Assembly: GCF_000960995.1 (NCBI RefSeq)
Contig: NZ_CP009433.1
Span: 124,001-188,000 of the forward strand
Direction: 5' to 3'
DNA from: Burkholderia glumae LMG 2196 = ATCC 33617
GTDB taxonomy: Bacteria > Pseudomonadota > Gammaproteobacteria > Burkholderiales > Burkholderiaceae
Length of the DNA stretch: 64,000 bases
Below, one piece after another: positions 39,076-48,679 of the stretch. Both the position numbers and the translations under genes were made by a program. The notes beneath the pieces were generated by a model. The model saw only the letters and a list, made by a program, of their open reading frames with translations, did not search any database and was not told where the DNA came from. Position 1 is the stretch's first letter, and every line of letters starts with the position of its first letter.

Positions 39076-40100
39076 CAGTTCATGAGGTCCTGCAGCGTCT
39101 GTGCAACGGACGCAATCTGGCCATGGATCTGGTCGCGCTTTATGACCATATTGGCCAAGACGGGCCCAGTTGCGCCAAGTTCGTCATCGCGCAGTGCGAA
39201 CACCGGTACGCCAGCCTGGTGAGAGCGCGGCAGCAAGGCACCGAAGTCCGGGATTTCCTCCAGACAGTAACCGCCATTGCTTAGCGCGTTCGGATACGCA
39301 TTATCGGGTAGTGTGAGCCCCGCATTTCTGAGAGCGGGATACAGGCGACTCTGGGTGACAGCCTTTATCTCACCGATGTTGTCCCTGTAAGGTGCGGCCG
39401 CGCGGCCCCTTCGCACGTTGAAGCGCTGGATGACGGTGCCGGCGAACTTGGGCAGGCCCGGCCGCAGCGGGTATGCCGAATCCTGGAACGCCGTCTCGTT
39501 GTTCACCTTCCAGGAGCCCCACCTCGGGAAGATGGTTTCCAGCGTTTGCAACGCCATGATGGAGAACGGGTCAGGGTTCGTTGGGATCAGGACAAAGTCT
39601 GAGTTCAGGAAAAGGTTCTGATTGATCGCGCTCAGGCCCGGGTTGAGATCGACGATCGTGTAGTCAATTTGATTAGACTCTTCGACCTGGCGCATTAGCT
39701 CGTGGAAGGCACCTGGCAAGTTTTGCAGCGTAGCCAGCGCATTCGAAGTCTGCGCAAAGGTCAGTGAAGCATCGTATTCAGAGAGCGTCGCATGACCGGC
39801 CAGCAAGTGCAGCCGCGGTTGGCGGACCGGAGATTTACAGACCACGGGCTGGATGGGCGTGGGCTTGCCCGTGAAGGCTGGCGCGACCCCGTCCTTGATG
39901 TTGTGGAGGCGCGTCGCGTCGTCTAGGTAGTACGCATCGAAGTCATCGCCGAGTATCAAACTGGAGAGATTACATTGCGGGTCGGCATCGACCAGCAGGA
40001 CCCGATGTCCCCGCTCGGCGAGCATCCAGCCCACGTTGTAGACGGTAGTGGTTTTACTGACGCCGCCCTTGTGGTTGAATAAGACCAATCGTTTTGCCAT
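39075..40100 (-). CDS. ParA/MinD-type ATPase paired with a HEPN protein
   Basis: A 341-residue protein with the deviant Walker A KGGVSKTTT (11-19, signature Lys11), VLLVDADPQCNLSSL and TIVDLNPGLSAINQN. It is longer than most plasmid ParA proteins, with extra sequence around PLRPGLPKFAGTVIQRFNVR. ParA ATPases dimerise on ATP and bind DNA to move cargo. There is no parB next to it, only the HEPN gene, so it may be part of a defence or toxin pair instead of the plasmid's partition system. GGAG lies 7 bases before the ATG. Confidence 0.85.
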   Translation of the reverse strand: MAKRLVLFNHKGGVSKTTTVYNVGWMLAERGHRVLLVDADPQCNLSSLILGDDFDAYYLDDATRLHNIKDGVAPAFTGKPTPIQPVVCKSPVRQPRLHLLAGHATLSEYDASLTFAQTSNALATLQNLPGAFHELMRQVEESNQIDYTIVDLNPGLSAINQNLFLNSDFVLIPTNPDPFSIMALQTLETIFPRWGSWKVNNETAFQDSAYPLRPGLPKFAGTVIQRFNVRRGRAAAPYRDNIGEIKAVTQSRLYPALRNAGLTLPDNAYPNALSNGGYCLEEIPDFGALLPRSHQAGVPVFALRDDELGATGPVLANMVIKRDQIHGQIASVAQTLQDLMN

Positions 40101-40771
40101 TTCTGGACTCCAAGAAGTGCTTCAGTCGTCAATAGCGGGGAATGATACTCCACCACCGGGGCGCGGGGCGCGGGGGCGATTCGAGGGGCGGTCTCGGCAG
40201 TTCAGAGCCGACTGGATCTGGTCGGTCAGTCCGATCCGGTGTTCCGATGTATTGGCTACAACTGAGTCAGCGCGATCGGCGCCGTTCCATCGCCAAGATG
40301 GCGGACATGATGTGATGTCGCCGCCCCCTGCGACCGCAATCGGCACCGGTGCTAATGACTACGATTCGCGGCCTAGCGGTCGCCTATTCTAGACGAGTGA
40401 TGGACCGCTTCGGGTCGCCTAACGCCGTTCGCGGCGCGCCAGAACAGCCGTTCGCTGCCCCAGGCACGTGCTATCGTCGGAAACGGCTCGCGACGGCTAG
40501 ACACTCATGACATGTTGCTGGCCAACGTCGGGCCAAAAGGGCTATGCGGGCGGCGCCCAGCTCAAGCGAATGGGGGCAGGACAGATTGTTGCGCTCACAA
40601 CCAATTTGACATAATGGAATTTAACGGCGCCGCAGCTGTAGTCGTCTTGGGAAGCGTCGAATTTTCTGGTAGCGCACTGCTGGACAATCGGTTCTCGTGC
40701 CGACGCCGCTCTATAGAAACCGGCGTCGGGGTCGCCGCCCCGCAAAGAATTTTCCCCATTTCCCCATCCTC
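40101..40771. other. Gene-free stretch upstream of the ParA-like gene
   Basis: About 670 bp of lower GC than its flanks, with no convincing frame on either strand. It must hold the ParA-HEPN promoter. It may also mark a junction between two plasmid-derived blocks. Confidence 0.45.
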
Positions 40772-41035
40772 TTATACGTGCGCAGACGAGCCTTCCTGAC
40801 CATCCAGACGAAGTGCGATAGGACCGTAGGCGGTCAGGATCTTGGTGATGCCGAGCTCGTCATCGACGGCGAGTGCGTCGCGCTCGGCAACCAGCACGGC
40901 ACGCGCGGCGATCGCCTGGGCGAGCATTGGCTGGCTCAGTTCAGCTCGCGACTCCTCCACGGCGATCAATTCCACCTGGCGCGCGATAAGTTGGCCGATG
41001 GTCTGGCAGGCCACTTCGTATTCGACGGATACCAT
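40772..41035 (-). CDS. Small helical protein downstream of H-NS-like gene
   Basis: An 87-residue acidic protein: VSVEYEVACQTIGQLIARQV, a helix rich in Ala/Glu, then VLVAERDALAVDDELGITKI. The ATG at 41035 is preceded by GAGGACGCAG, and the H-NS stop is 8 bases upstream, so the two are cotranscribed. No family recognised. Confidence 0.6.
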   Translation of the reverse strand: MVSVEYEVACQTIGQLIARQVELIAVEESRAELSQPMLAQAIAARAVLVAERDALAVDDELGITKILTAYGPIALRLDGQEGSSAHV

Positions 41036-41043
41036 CTGCGTCC

Positions 41044-41367
41044 TCAATTTTCGTCGGATTGATTGGTTAGTAGATCGGGCTGGATCAGAAACCGCGCCGG
41101 GTCGTCACCCAGCCAGACTGGCTGGCGACCCTTCCCTGTCCATGTTTTGCCTGAGATCGGATCGCGATACATGGGTGTGTTCGACACTCGAGTCGAACGG
41201 CGCTTCGCGGCCTTCTCATGCAGGTCGTCGACACCGATATCAAGATCCTTCATCAGATCCCGAATCTGCACGATTGCAGCATCGCGCTCCGCCTTTCGTG
41301 CGATGGCAATGCGAGCATCGAGCGCTTCCAATTCCGCGAGGAGAGACAGGTAACCTTTTGTCGTCAT
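41044..41367 (-). CDS. H-NS-family nucleoid protein (plasmid-borne)
   Basis: A 107-residue protein. The N-terminal 60 residues form the oligomerisation coiled coil (YLSLLAELEALDARIAIARK); the C-terminus has YRDPISGKTWTGKGRQPVWL, the H-NS/BprA-type AT-rich DNA-binding loop. Such plasmid H-NS paralogues silence foreign genes and reduce the fitness cost of the plasmid. I chose the ATG at 41367 because the family start fits; a longer frame to 41433 reads through an unlikely leader. Confidence 0.88.
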   Translation of the reverse strand: MTTKGYLSLLAELEALDARIAIARKAERDAAIVQIRDLMKDLDIGVDDLHEKAAKRRSTRVSNTPMYRDPISGKTWTGKGRQPVWLGDDPARFLIQPDLLTNQSDEN

Positions 41368-41439
41368 GTTTATCGCTGTAGTTAACGTCTGTTTGAGCTC
41401 ACCTACTGCTTCACAAGGAGAGGAACGCCGCAATTTTTC

Positions 41440-42867
41440 GTGCGGGTCACCCTCATGCGCGCCATTTTACGGTTGCGTCAGTGTGCGCTTGCAGCGCATG
41501 GATTCCAGGTCGAGTCGCGCGCGCAGATGTCGATGCTGCCCCGCCTGCAGCCGCGGTGCTTCTACGATCTTGTCATTGAGGTGGCCATCGTCCGGCCTGG
41601 CCCGGTACAGGGTGGCATGGTCCATCCGTTCCTGCGGCGCCGCCAGGGCGAGGAGCCAGTCACCTACCCTTCGCCTGACGTCGAGAAGGCATTGAAGCGC
41701 ACGCTCGGCGTGCCGATCTTCCAGGAGCAAGTGATGCAGGTTGCGATGCTCGCGGCCGGCTTCTCTGCCGGCGAAGCAGACCAGCTACGCCGCGCGATGG
41801 CTGCCTGGAAGCGCAAGGGCGGCCTGGAGCCCTACCACGAGCGGCTGGTCGACGGGATGCTCGCTCGCGGATACGACCGAGATTTCGCCGAGGCCATCTT
41901 CGCGCAGATCAAGGGCTTCGGCGACTACGGCTTTCCGGAGAGCCACGCGGCCAGTTTTGCCTTGCTCGTCTACGCCAGCGCCTGGCTGCGCAGGCACGAA
42001 CCAGCCGTCTTCCTCGCCGCGTTGCTGAACAGCCAGCCGATGGGCTTCTACACGCCCTCGCAACTGCTGCAGGATGCCAAGCGTCGCGACGTGTGCGTGT
42101 TGCCGGTCGACGTGGCCGTCAGCACGTGGGATTCGGTGCTCGAAGGTGCGACGACGGCATCTCCCGTGCGCTTGGGCATGTCCCTCGTGAGCGGGATGCG
42201 AGAGGAAGCTGCGGCGCGTATCGAGCTGGCGCGCGCCGTGCGGCCGTTCGTCGACGTCGCGGATCTCGCCAGGCGGGCCGCGCTCGATCGGCACGACCTG
42301 CAGGTGCTCGCCCGGGCGGGAGCGTTGCGCTCCCTAGCCGGCAACAATCGACGCGACGCCATGTGGCTTGCTGCTGCCGCCGTGCCAGACCGCGGCATCC
42401 TGCGCGGCACCGAGCGCGACGACGCGGCGCCTGCCCTTGTACAGGCCTCAGAGGGGCACGAGATCCTGACCGACTACCGCGCGATGGGCTTCACGCTCGG
42501 CCGCCATCCGCTCGAGCTCCTGCGAGATCGGCTGCGGTCCGATCGGCTGCTGCCGGCGGCCGAGCTCTCGCAGCTGCGCAACGGCCAGTTCGCGCGGGCG
42601 TGCGGGATCGTCACGGTGCGGCAACGGCCAGGCACGGCGAAGGGCGTGCTGTTCATCACGTTGGAAGACGAGACTGGCCAGACCAACGTGATCGTTTGGC
42701 CGACATTGCTCGAGCAATATCGCCGCGAAGCGCTTGGCGCGTCATTGCTGGCCGTCTACGGGATCTGGCAGACAGACGGCCAGGTCGAGCACCTGGTTGC
42801 CAAGCGTCTGGTGGATCGGACTGAGCTGCTCGGCGCGTTGCGCGTCGAGTCGCACGATTTTCATTGA
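41440..42867 (+). pseudogene. dnaE2: dnaE2 (error-prone DNA polymerase III alpha), 5'-truncated
   Basis: From about 41497 the frame matches DnaE2 (FQVESRAQMSMLPRLQPRCF, IVRPGPVQGGMVHPFLRRRQ, FGDYGFPESHAASFALLVYA) to its end with an intact OB-fold (TVRQRPGTAKGVLFITLEDE). About 450 residues remain of roughly 1050; the PHP domain and most of the palm with its catalytic aspartates are gone. The first ~20 codons before FQVES do not fit the family and no good start exists. A different dnaE2 tail is fused to imuB at 1690-1860, so two dnaE2 remnants coexist. Confidence 0.85.
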
Positions 42868-42994
42868 ACGATGTCCGACGGAGAACGAACCATGAATCGG
42901 GAACAGCGTGAAGAGGCCTCACGTCGATGGGTGCAGGCTGCAGCGCAAACAGCGGAAGCCCAGGCAATGATCGCGCTCGGCTGGCAAGTGGTAA

Positions 42995-43908
42995 GAGGCC
43001 AGTTCAAAAACCCTGCTCAGCTCGTCTGAAGATGTTCCAACAGATGAGCGAGCAGCCAAGTTTGAGGAATGCTTCGTGAATGTAGGCACGTCGCTCGAAG
43101 CGAGTGCGTAGGCGCCGGAAATTGTGTAGCCAGGAATGCGTACGTTCGACCACCCAACGATACTTGCCCAGACCACTGCCATGCTCGGTCCGGCGCTTGG
43201 CGATCACGGGCTTGATACCGCGTTCGCGCAACGCGCGACGATGTCGGGTGGAATCGTAGCCGCGATCGGCGTAGACGACGCCGGGCTTCTGAAGCGCTCG
43301 GCCACGAACGCCGCGAATGGGTGGAATCGCATCAACGAGCGGCAGCAACTGCGTGACGTCGTTGGTGTTCGCGCCAGTCAGGATCGCAACGAGAGGAACG
43401 CCGTTGGCGTCTACGAGGACGTGGTGCTTGGAACCGGGTCGCGCGCGATCGGTGGGGTTCGGGCCAGTTTTTCGCCCGCCCCAACGGCGCGCACGGACGA
43501 CGAATCGACCGCAGCGTATGACAGATCGATTTGGCCGGCCGCACGCAACTTGTCGAGAAGCAACTCGTGCAGTTGGTCCCATACACCAGCCTTTTGCCAG
43601 TCGCTCAATCGCCGCCAGCATGTGGCGCCCGAGCCAAAGCCCAGACGAGTCGGCAAGTGGTTCCAACGAATTCCCGTTTTGAACACGAACAGGATGCCGT
43701 TGAGAGCCGCACGGTCGGACACGCGCGGGCGACCAGGATCGCTCTTCGCTCGAAGCTTCGCAGGTGGCAGCAATGGTTCGATCAGTATCCACAGTTCGTC
43801 GTCAATGATTGGCGCTTCCATCCTTGGACTTCCGTTGTTCTGATGCCCAAGGTTAACAGCTTGCCGAGGAAGTAAACAGCCCCTCTCGGGAGTTTTTGAA
43901 CTGGCCTC
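42995..43908 (-). mobile_element. IS5-family (IS427-like) insertion sequence, copy 2, 914 bp, inverted
   Basis: Same length, ends (GAGGCCAGTTCAAAAAC inverted) and translated products as the copy at 27641-28554, in the opposite orientation. TAA is duplicated at 42992-42994 and 43909-43911. Recombination between the copies would invert the 14.4 kb in between. Confidence 0.93.
43004..43821 (-). CDS. IS5-family transposase (copy 2), two frames joined by a -1 frameshift
   Basis: Identical in translation to the transposase at 27728-28545: the first frame from ATG 43821 supplies the first catalytic Asp, the second frame, ending at 43004, the other Asp and the Glu. The same GAA AAA slip site is present. 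Identity of the two copies points to recent transposition within this molecule. Confidence 0.88.
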
Positions 43909-44215
43909 TAAGTCCTTACGGTTATTCGCATTCAACTGGCTGGACGATCGAGGATATTCGCACCGACGGGAAGTGGGAGACGTTTTTGTGGAAAGGCAGA
44001 CATATCCACGACCGATTCGAGACACCACTGGACGCAGCCACCCACCGCGCTGATTTTCTCGCTGCGTGATGATATGCAGATCGACGGCGCGCCCTCTCTT
44101 CTTCGGTATCGGACAAGTGTAGGTGTTCGGCATCCTGTACTCGACCGAATGCCAGCCAGCTAGATAAGGTGTGGCGCGATACACTACTCTCGTCCCTCGA
44201 TAACCTCTGTTTCCT

Positions 44216-45682
44216 ATGTCATCTTCATTTCAGCCGACTGCGGAGCAGGAGTTATGCGTCGCGACCGCGGCGACCGGCACGAACCTGAAGATCAAGGCTT
44301 TCGCCGGTGCCGGCAAGACTTCAACGTTGCAGCTCATTGCGGCCTCCCAGCACGCACGGAAGGGCAGCTATCTGGCCTTCAATCGCGATATCGCCGACTA
44401 TGCACGTCGGAAATTTCCGTCCAACGTCACTTCGCGGACCGTCCACGCTGCCGCATATGCAGCAGCCTCGTCGAAGATACGCGCCCGGATGCAGCTCGCC
44501 ACTGAGCCCTCACACGAACTCGCTGCTCGACTTGGGCTTAACCCCGTCCGCGTGAGACGTGTGGTGGGCGATCCGATCGAACTGACGCTGTTTGAACTCG
44601 GGCAGATGGTGGTGGAGGGCCTCGGCGCGTATTGTCGCTCGGCCGATGCGCAGCCCTCAATCTCGCACATTACTGTCGACGAGCGCATCGACGAACACGA
44701 TGCCAACACACTGCGGCAATGGCTGTTACCTTCTGTCCAACGGCTATGGCATGAGAGCGCCGATCCCAATGGCCGAAGCGCAATTAGTCCCGACGTCACG
44801 CTCAAGCTCTGGGCGTTGGCCAAGCCCTACATCGCGTCGGACTTCATCTTGTTCGACGAAGCACAGGACAGCGACGGCGTGATGCTGTCAGTTCTAGAGC
44901 GACAGCGCCACGCTCAAATCATCTATGTCGGTGACCCCTACCAACAGATCTACGAATGGCGAGGCGCCGTCAATGCGATGGAGAAAATATCGGCGCCCGA
45001 GTGCGCCCTGACCGAATCCTTTCGGTTCGGTACGACGGTGGCCGTACTCGCGAGTCGCCTTCTCGCCCTGATGGGCGAAACAACACCGCTTCGCGGTCAG
45101 GAAACGATCGGCACGGAACTCGTTGAAGACCCAACGATAGCTCCGCCCGTCGACGCCGTCCTGTGCCGCAAGAACGTGACGGCTGTTTGGCAATATGCGG
45201 TGGGCCTTGAGCTGGGACATCGTCCGACGATTCGGATGAGCCCTGCGGAGATCGAAGCCTTTGCCGACGCAGCAGACATGCTGCAGGCGGGACGACGTGC
45301 CTTCCGCCCTGCCGCGTTCTCGCTGTTCGAATCATGGGAAGACGCACGAGCCTTTTCGCGAAGTGCGATCGGTGTCGATCTGTTGCCGATAGTCGAACTG
45401 ATTGATCAATGTGGCACGGACTATCTGCGCCGCGTTGCCCGCCATGCGGGAATGAACAGCTCGGGTGACTACGTCGTATCGACGATTCACCGCGCGAAGG
45501 GACTCGAGTACAAGAGGGTAAGGATCGCTAATGACTTCAACTTCAAGTTCGAGGAAGGACGTTTCTTGTTAGAGGACGACGAGATGCGATTGCTCTATGT
45601 GGCCATTACCCGGGCCAAGCATTTGCTTGATGTCGCATCTTTGCGGGACGACTTGGTGCGCCTCATCACTCAAAGGCGGTAG
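44216..45682 (+). CDS. UvrD/Rep-like superfamily 1 helicase
   Basis: A 488-residue helicase. Motif I is KAFAGAGKTSTLQL (about 26-39), motif II FILFDEAQDSD, motif III VGDPYQQIYEWRGA, motif IV/V regions follow, with VSTIHRAKGLEYKRV and LYVAITRAKHLL at the end (motifs V-VI). It is shorter than UvrD (about 720) and closer in size to compact plasmid and phage SF1 helicases, or Fbh1-like proteins. Likely role: DNA unwinding in repair, recombination or plasmid replication. It stands alone, between the IS-split gene and a transposase fragment. Confidence 0.88.
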   Translation: MSSSFQPTAEQELCVATAATGTNLKIKAFAGAGKTSTLQLIAASQHARKGSYLAFNRDIADYARRKFPSNVTSRTVHAAAYAAASSKIRARMQLATEPSHELAARLGLNPVRVRRVVGDPIELTLFELGQMVVEGLGAYCRSADAQPSISHITVDERIDEHDANTLRQWLLPSVQRLWHESADPNGRSAISPDVTLKLWALAKPYIASDFILFDEAQDSDGVMLSVLERQRHAQIIYVGDPYQQIYEWRGAVNAMEKISAPECALTESFRFGTTVAVLASRLLALMGETTPLRGQETIGTELVEDPTIAPPVDAVLCRKNVTAVWQYAVGLELGHRPTIRMSPAEIEAFADAADMLQAGRRAFRPAAFSLFESWEDARAFSRSAIGVDLLPIVELIDQCGTDYLRRVARHAGMNSSGDYVVSTIHRAKGLEYKRVRIANDFNFKFEEGRFLLEDDEMRLLYVAITRAKHLLDVASLRDDLVRLITQRR

Positions 45683-45744
45683 CTCACCCGCCGTTTGGCT
45701 ACACGATTCGTCCTAGGTCACCAGCGTCTCCAGCCCCCGGGGGG

Positions 45745-46207
45745 CCAGGAAACCGGCCCCAACCCGACTGATCGCGGCAAGCTCGGATCGAAACGACACA
45801 TCGTCGTAGATGCACGTGGCATTCCTCTGGCCGTCACGATCACGGGAGCCAACCGACACGATTCGATGGCATTCGAGTCCACGCTCGATGCCATTCCTGC
45901 CGTGCCGGGCCTGAATGGTCAGCCGCGCAAGCGGCCGACCAAACTGCACGCCGACAAAGGGTATGACTTCGCTCGTTGCGGGCGCTATCTGAGACAGCGC
46001 GGCATCAAGGCCCGTATTGCCCGCCGCGGTGTCGAAAGTCGCGAGCGACTTGGGCGGCATCGTTGGGTGGTCGAGCGCACCCATGCCTGGTTCGCGGGGT
46101 TCGGCAAGCTCCGGATTCGCTTCGAGCGGCGCCTCGATATTCATGCCGCCTTGCTTGTGCTGGCTGCCGCTGTCATCTGCGCGAGGTTCGTGGATGACTT
46201 GTGTTAG
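45745..46207 (+). pseudogene. IS5-family transposase, C-terminal fragment
   Basis: From ETGPNPTDRGKLGSKRHIVV on, the frame matches the second half of an IS5-family transposase: DKGYDFARCGRYLRQRGIKA (second Asp) and HRWVVERTHAWF (Glu). It is related to but clearly different from the 914-bp element. The first half and both ends are missing. It abuts the catabolic operon and may mark the edge of the island. Confidence 0.8.
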
Positions 46208-46213
46208 CGACTC

Positions 46214-48679
46214 TTATTGCGTTCTACGCTGACCGGCAGCACTCGCGTGTTGCTCCGCAAAGTCCGCGAGCGTGCGCAACGCGTCTCGTGCGGAGCGCAA
46301 ATAGAACGACTGCAACTGGAACACGTGCCAGCGCCCCGCATGGACCTCGAGCGTGCAGCGCACGCCGCATGCGTTGGCGTGCGAGGCAAGCCGCAGTGAA
46401 TCGGACAGCAATATCTCCTGAGCGCCCACCTGGACCATCATCGGCGGCAGGCCGCACAGATCGGTATCGAGCGGTCCGCCAGCGGCTGCAGGATCGGGAC
46501 CGTGATACCAGCGCAGGCCTTGCTCCAGCCAGCCGCGACGGATCATCGGATCGTGGCCGCTGCGCGTCGAGAGCGTTTCGCCGCCGAGTGCCGCGTCGGT
46601 GACTGGCGAGATCAGCGCGAGCGCGGCGGGCATGGCCTTGCCGCGCTCGCGCAGCGCCGCCGCCAAGGCCAGCGCGAGCGCGCCACCTGCCGAATCGCCC
46701 GCGACGACGATGCGCTCCGGCGCATAACCTTGCGCGCGCATCGTTGCATAGGCGTCCAGCGCGTCGTCGAGTGCCGCCGGATGCGGGTGCTCCGGCGCGA
46801 GCCGGTAGTCGGGCACCCAAACCGCCATGCCCGATTCGTGGGCGAGCCGCGTCGTCACGCTGCGGTGCGTGCCCGGGCCTCCGAGGCAGAATGCGCCGCC
46901 GTGCAGATAGAGGATCGCGCCGCCGGTATCCCCGCGTTTGGGCGCGACCACCTCCGTATATACGCCGCCCGCGGGCGTGCGATAACGGATCACGCCGCCA
47001 ACGCCAGGCATCAGCAGCGACAGCATCCCGACGATGCGCCGCTGGCAGACGACGCCGAATGGCGGTCCGATCAGCGAGCGGAAGCCGAATCGCAGAAAGC
47101 CACGCAGGAAGCTCGCGTTGAGTTTTTCCAGCATGCTGGCGGGCTCGGCAACGGCGACCCCGGCCGCCTGTCCGGCGAGTCCCGGCAACACCGTCGAGAA
47201 CCGGTAGGCGGCGAGCCCAGAGAAGCGCGTGAGCCAGCGGTACGAGAGTGTGAAGCCCGGCCAGTTGGTACTGTTGTGTCCGGACGCATCGACGTACCAG
47301 CTCTTGCAGCCATTCCATACCGAATCAGTGAGGCGCTGCTGCACGTGCAGATTGAATCGCCGGTAGCGGCGCGGATCGACGTCGATCGCGCTTGCCCCCG
47401 AACGCTGCATCGCGCGCACGCAGCGCATCACATGGGCGATCTGGCTTTCGAGCATGTAGACGATCGAATTATGGCCGAGGTTGGTATTCGGGCCGTACAG
47501 CATGAAGAAGTTGGGAAAGCCTGGCACGGTCATGCCGAGCCAGGCCTGCGCGCCGCGCCGCCAGACCTCGTTTAGGTCGAGTCCGCTGCGCCCCGAGATG
47601 CGCATTGGCGAGAGGAATTCGGTGGCAGCAAACCCCGTGCCATAGACGATCGCGTCGACCTCGTGAAGTGTGCCATCAGTGGTCTCGACCCCGTGCCCGG
47701 TGACGCGCCGAATACCTTGCGTGACGAGTTCGACGTTGTCCCGACTCATCGCCGCAAGATAGTCACTCGACAGCAGGATTCGCTTGCACCCGATCGGATA
47801 GTCGGGCGTGAGCCGTTTGCGCAGAGCCGCGTCGGGAACCTGCTGGGTCAGCAACTTGCGGAATGGCCGGCCGACCGCAAATTTCATCAGCCCATTCAGA
47901 CGCGTGAATGCGATCGCACGCGACTCGTAGCGCAGGTAGATCGCAGCGCGATGCAGTTTCATCGCCCACGGCAATCTGCGGAACAGCGCACGTTGCCATG
48001 GGCTGTACTCACGGTCCGCGCGCGGCATCAGGTAGGCGGGTGAACGCTGGAACACCGTGAGCGACTGCACGGTATCGGCGATTGCGGGCACGAACTGGAT
48101 CGCGGACGCGCCGGTGCCGATAACCGCGACGCGCTTTCCGGCGAGCGAATACTCGTGATCCCAGTGTGCGGAATGAAACGCGCGGCCACGGAACGTGTCG
48201 ATGCCGGGCAGGTTCGGCAACGCCGGCCGGCTCAACTGGCCCGTACCGCTGATCAGCAACGCCGCGCTAAGCGTCGAGCCGTCTGACAACGTCAAGCGCC
48301 ATAGCGCATGGGGCTCGTCGTAGCGTGCATGCGTGACCTCCGCATGAAAGCGCAGATACCGATCGAGTCCGTATTTGGCCGCACAACGCCGCAGGTACGC
48401 GTAAATCTCCGGCTGCCGCGCGAACGTTCGCGTCCATTCGGGATTCGGTTCAAACGAGAACGAGTAGAGATGCGAGGGCACGTCACATGCCGCGCCGGGA
48501 TAGCTGTTGTCACGCCATACGCCGCCCACGTCATGCGAGCGCTCAAGAATCAGGAAGTCATCGATGCCCGCACGCTTGAGCGCGACGCCCATGCCGATGC
48601 CGGCAAAGCCCGCGCCTATGACGATGGCGGCCAGTGGTTCTGTGCTGCCGCTCATGACGGTCGAGTCAGGCGATTGCAT
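46214..48679 (-). CDS. Baeyer-Villiger monooxygenase fused to an alpha/beta-hydrolase esterase
   Basis: An 821-residue fusion. Residues 1 to about 490 are a type I Baeyer-Villiger monooxygenase: FAD motif GAGFAG (22-27), the BVMO fingerprint FRGRAFHSAHWD (163-174) and NADPH motif IGTGASA (187-193). Residues about 540-821 are an HSL-type esterase with the oxyanion loop LHGGAFCLGG, nucleophile elbow GDSAGG and a C-terminal catalytic His (GRWHVF). The two steps, ketone to ester or lactone and ester to acid plus alcohol, are consecutive in cyclic and linear ketone degradation. The ATG at 48679 has GAGGAG 7 bases upstream and overlaps the GMC gene end by 14 bp. Confidence 0.9.
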   Translation of the reverse strand: MQSPDSTVMSGSTEPLAAIVIGAGFAGIGMGVALKRAGIDDFLILERSHDVGGVWRDNSYPGAACDVPSHLYSFSFEPNPEWTRTFARQPEIYAYLRRCAAKYGLDRYLRFHAEVTHARYDEPHALWRLTLSDGSTLSAALLISGTGQLSRPALPNLPGIDTFRGRAFHSAHWDHEYSLAGKRVAVIGTGASAIQFVPAIADTVQSLTVFQRSPAYLMPRADREYSPWQRALFRRLPWAMKLHRAAIYLRYESRAIAFTRLNGLMKFAVGRPFRKLLTQQVPDAALRKRLTPDYPIGCKRILLSSDYLAAMSRDNVELVTQGIRRVTGHGVETTDGTLHEVDAIVYGTGFAATEFLSPMRISGRSGLDLNEVWRRGAQAWLGMTVPGFPNFFMLYGPNTNLGHNSIVYMLESQIAHVMRCVRAMQRSGASAIDVDPRRYRRFNLHVQQRLTDSVWNGCKSWYVDASGHNSTNWPGFTLSYRWLTRFSGLAAYRFSTVLPGLAGQAAGVAVAEPASMLEKLNASFLRGFLRFGFRSLIGPPFGVVCQRRIVGMLSLLMPGVGGVIRYRTPAGGVYTEVVAPKRGDTGGAILYLHGGAFCLGGPGTHRSVTTRLAHESGMAVWVPDYRLAPEHPHPAALDDALDAYATMRAQGYAPERIVVAGDSAGGALALALAAALRERGKAMPAALALISPVTDAALGGETLSTRSGHDPMIRRGWLEQGLRWYHGPDPAAAGGPLDTDLCGLPPMMVQVGAQEILLSDSLRLASHANACGVRCTLEVHAGRWHVFQLQSFYLRSARDALRTLADFAEQHASAAGQRRTQ

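Larger units (their letters stand above)
42892..44069 (+). pseudogene. Small plasmid gene split by an IS5-family element
   Basis: Without the IS (42995-43908) and one TAA duplication the frame is continuous, 86 codons: MNREQREEASRRWVQAAAQT, AEAQAMIALGWQVVSPYGYS (crossing the insertion site at GWQVV|S), then TIEDIRTDGKWETFLWKGRH and a C-terminal THRADFLAA. GGAG lies about 8 bases before the ATG. Function unknown. Like the gene at 27400-28823 it is otherwise undamaged. Confidence 0.78.

Noticed and set aside
24023..40100. ParB (24023) and ParA (39075) as one partition system
   Set aside because: They are 13 kb apart and the ParA-like gene is coupled to a HEPN gene instead. Kept only as a possibility.
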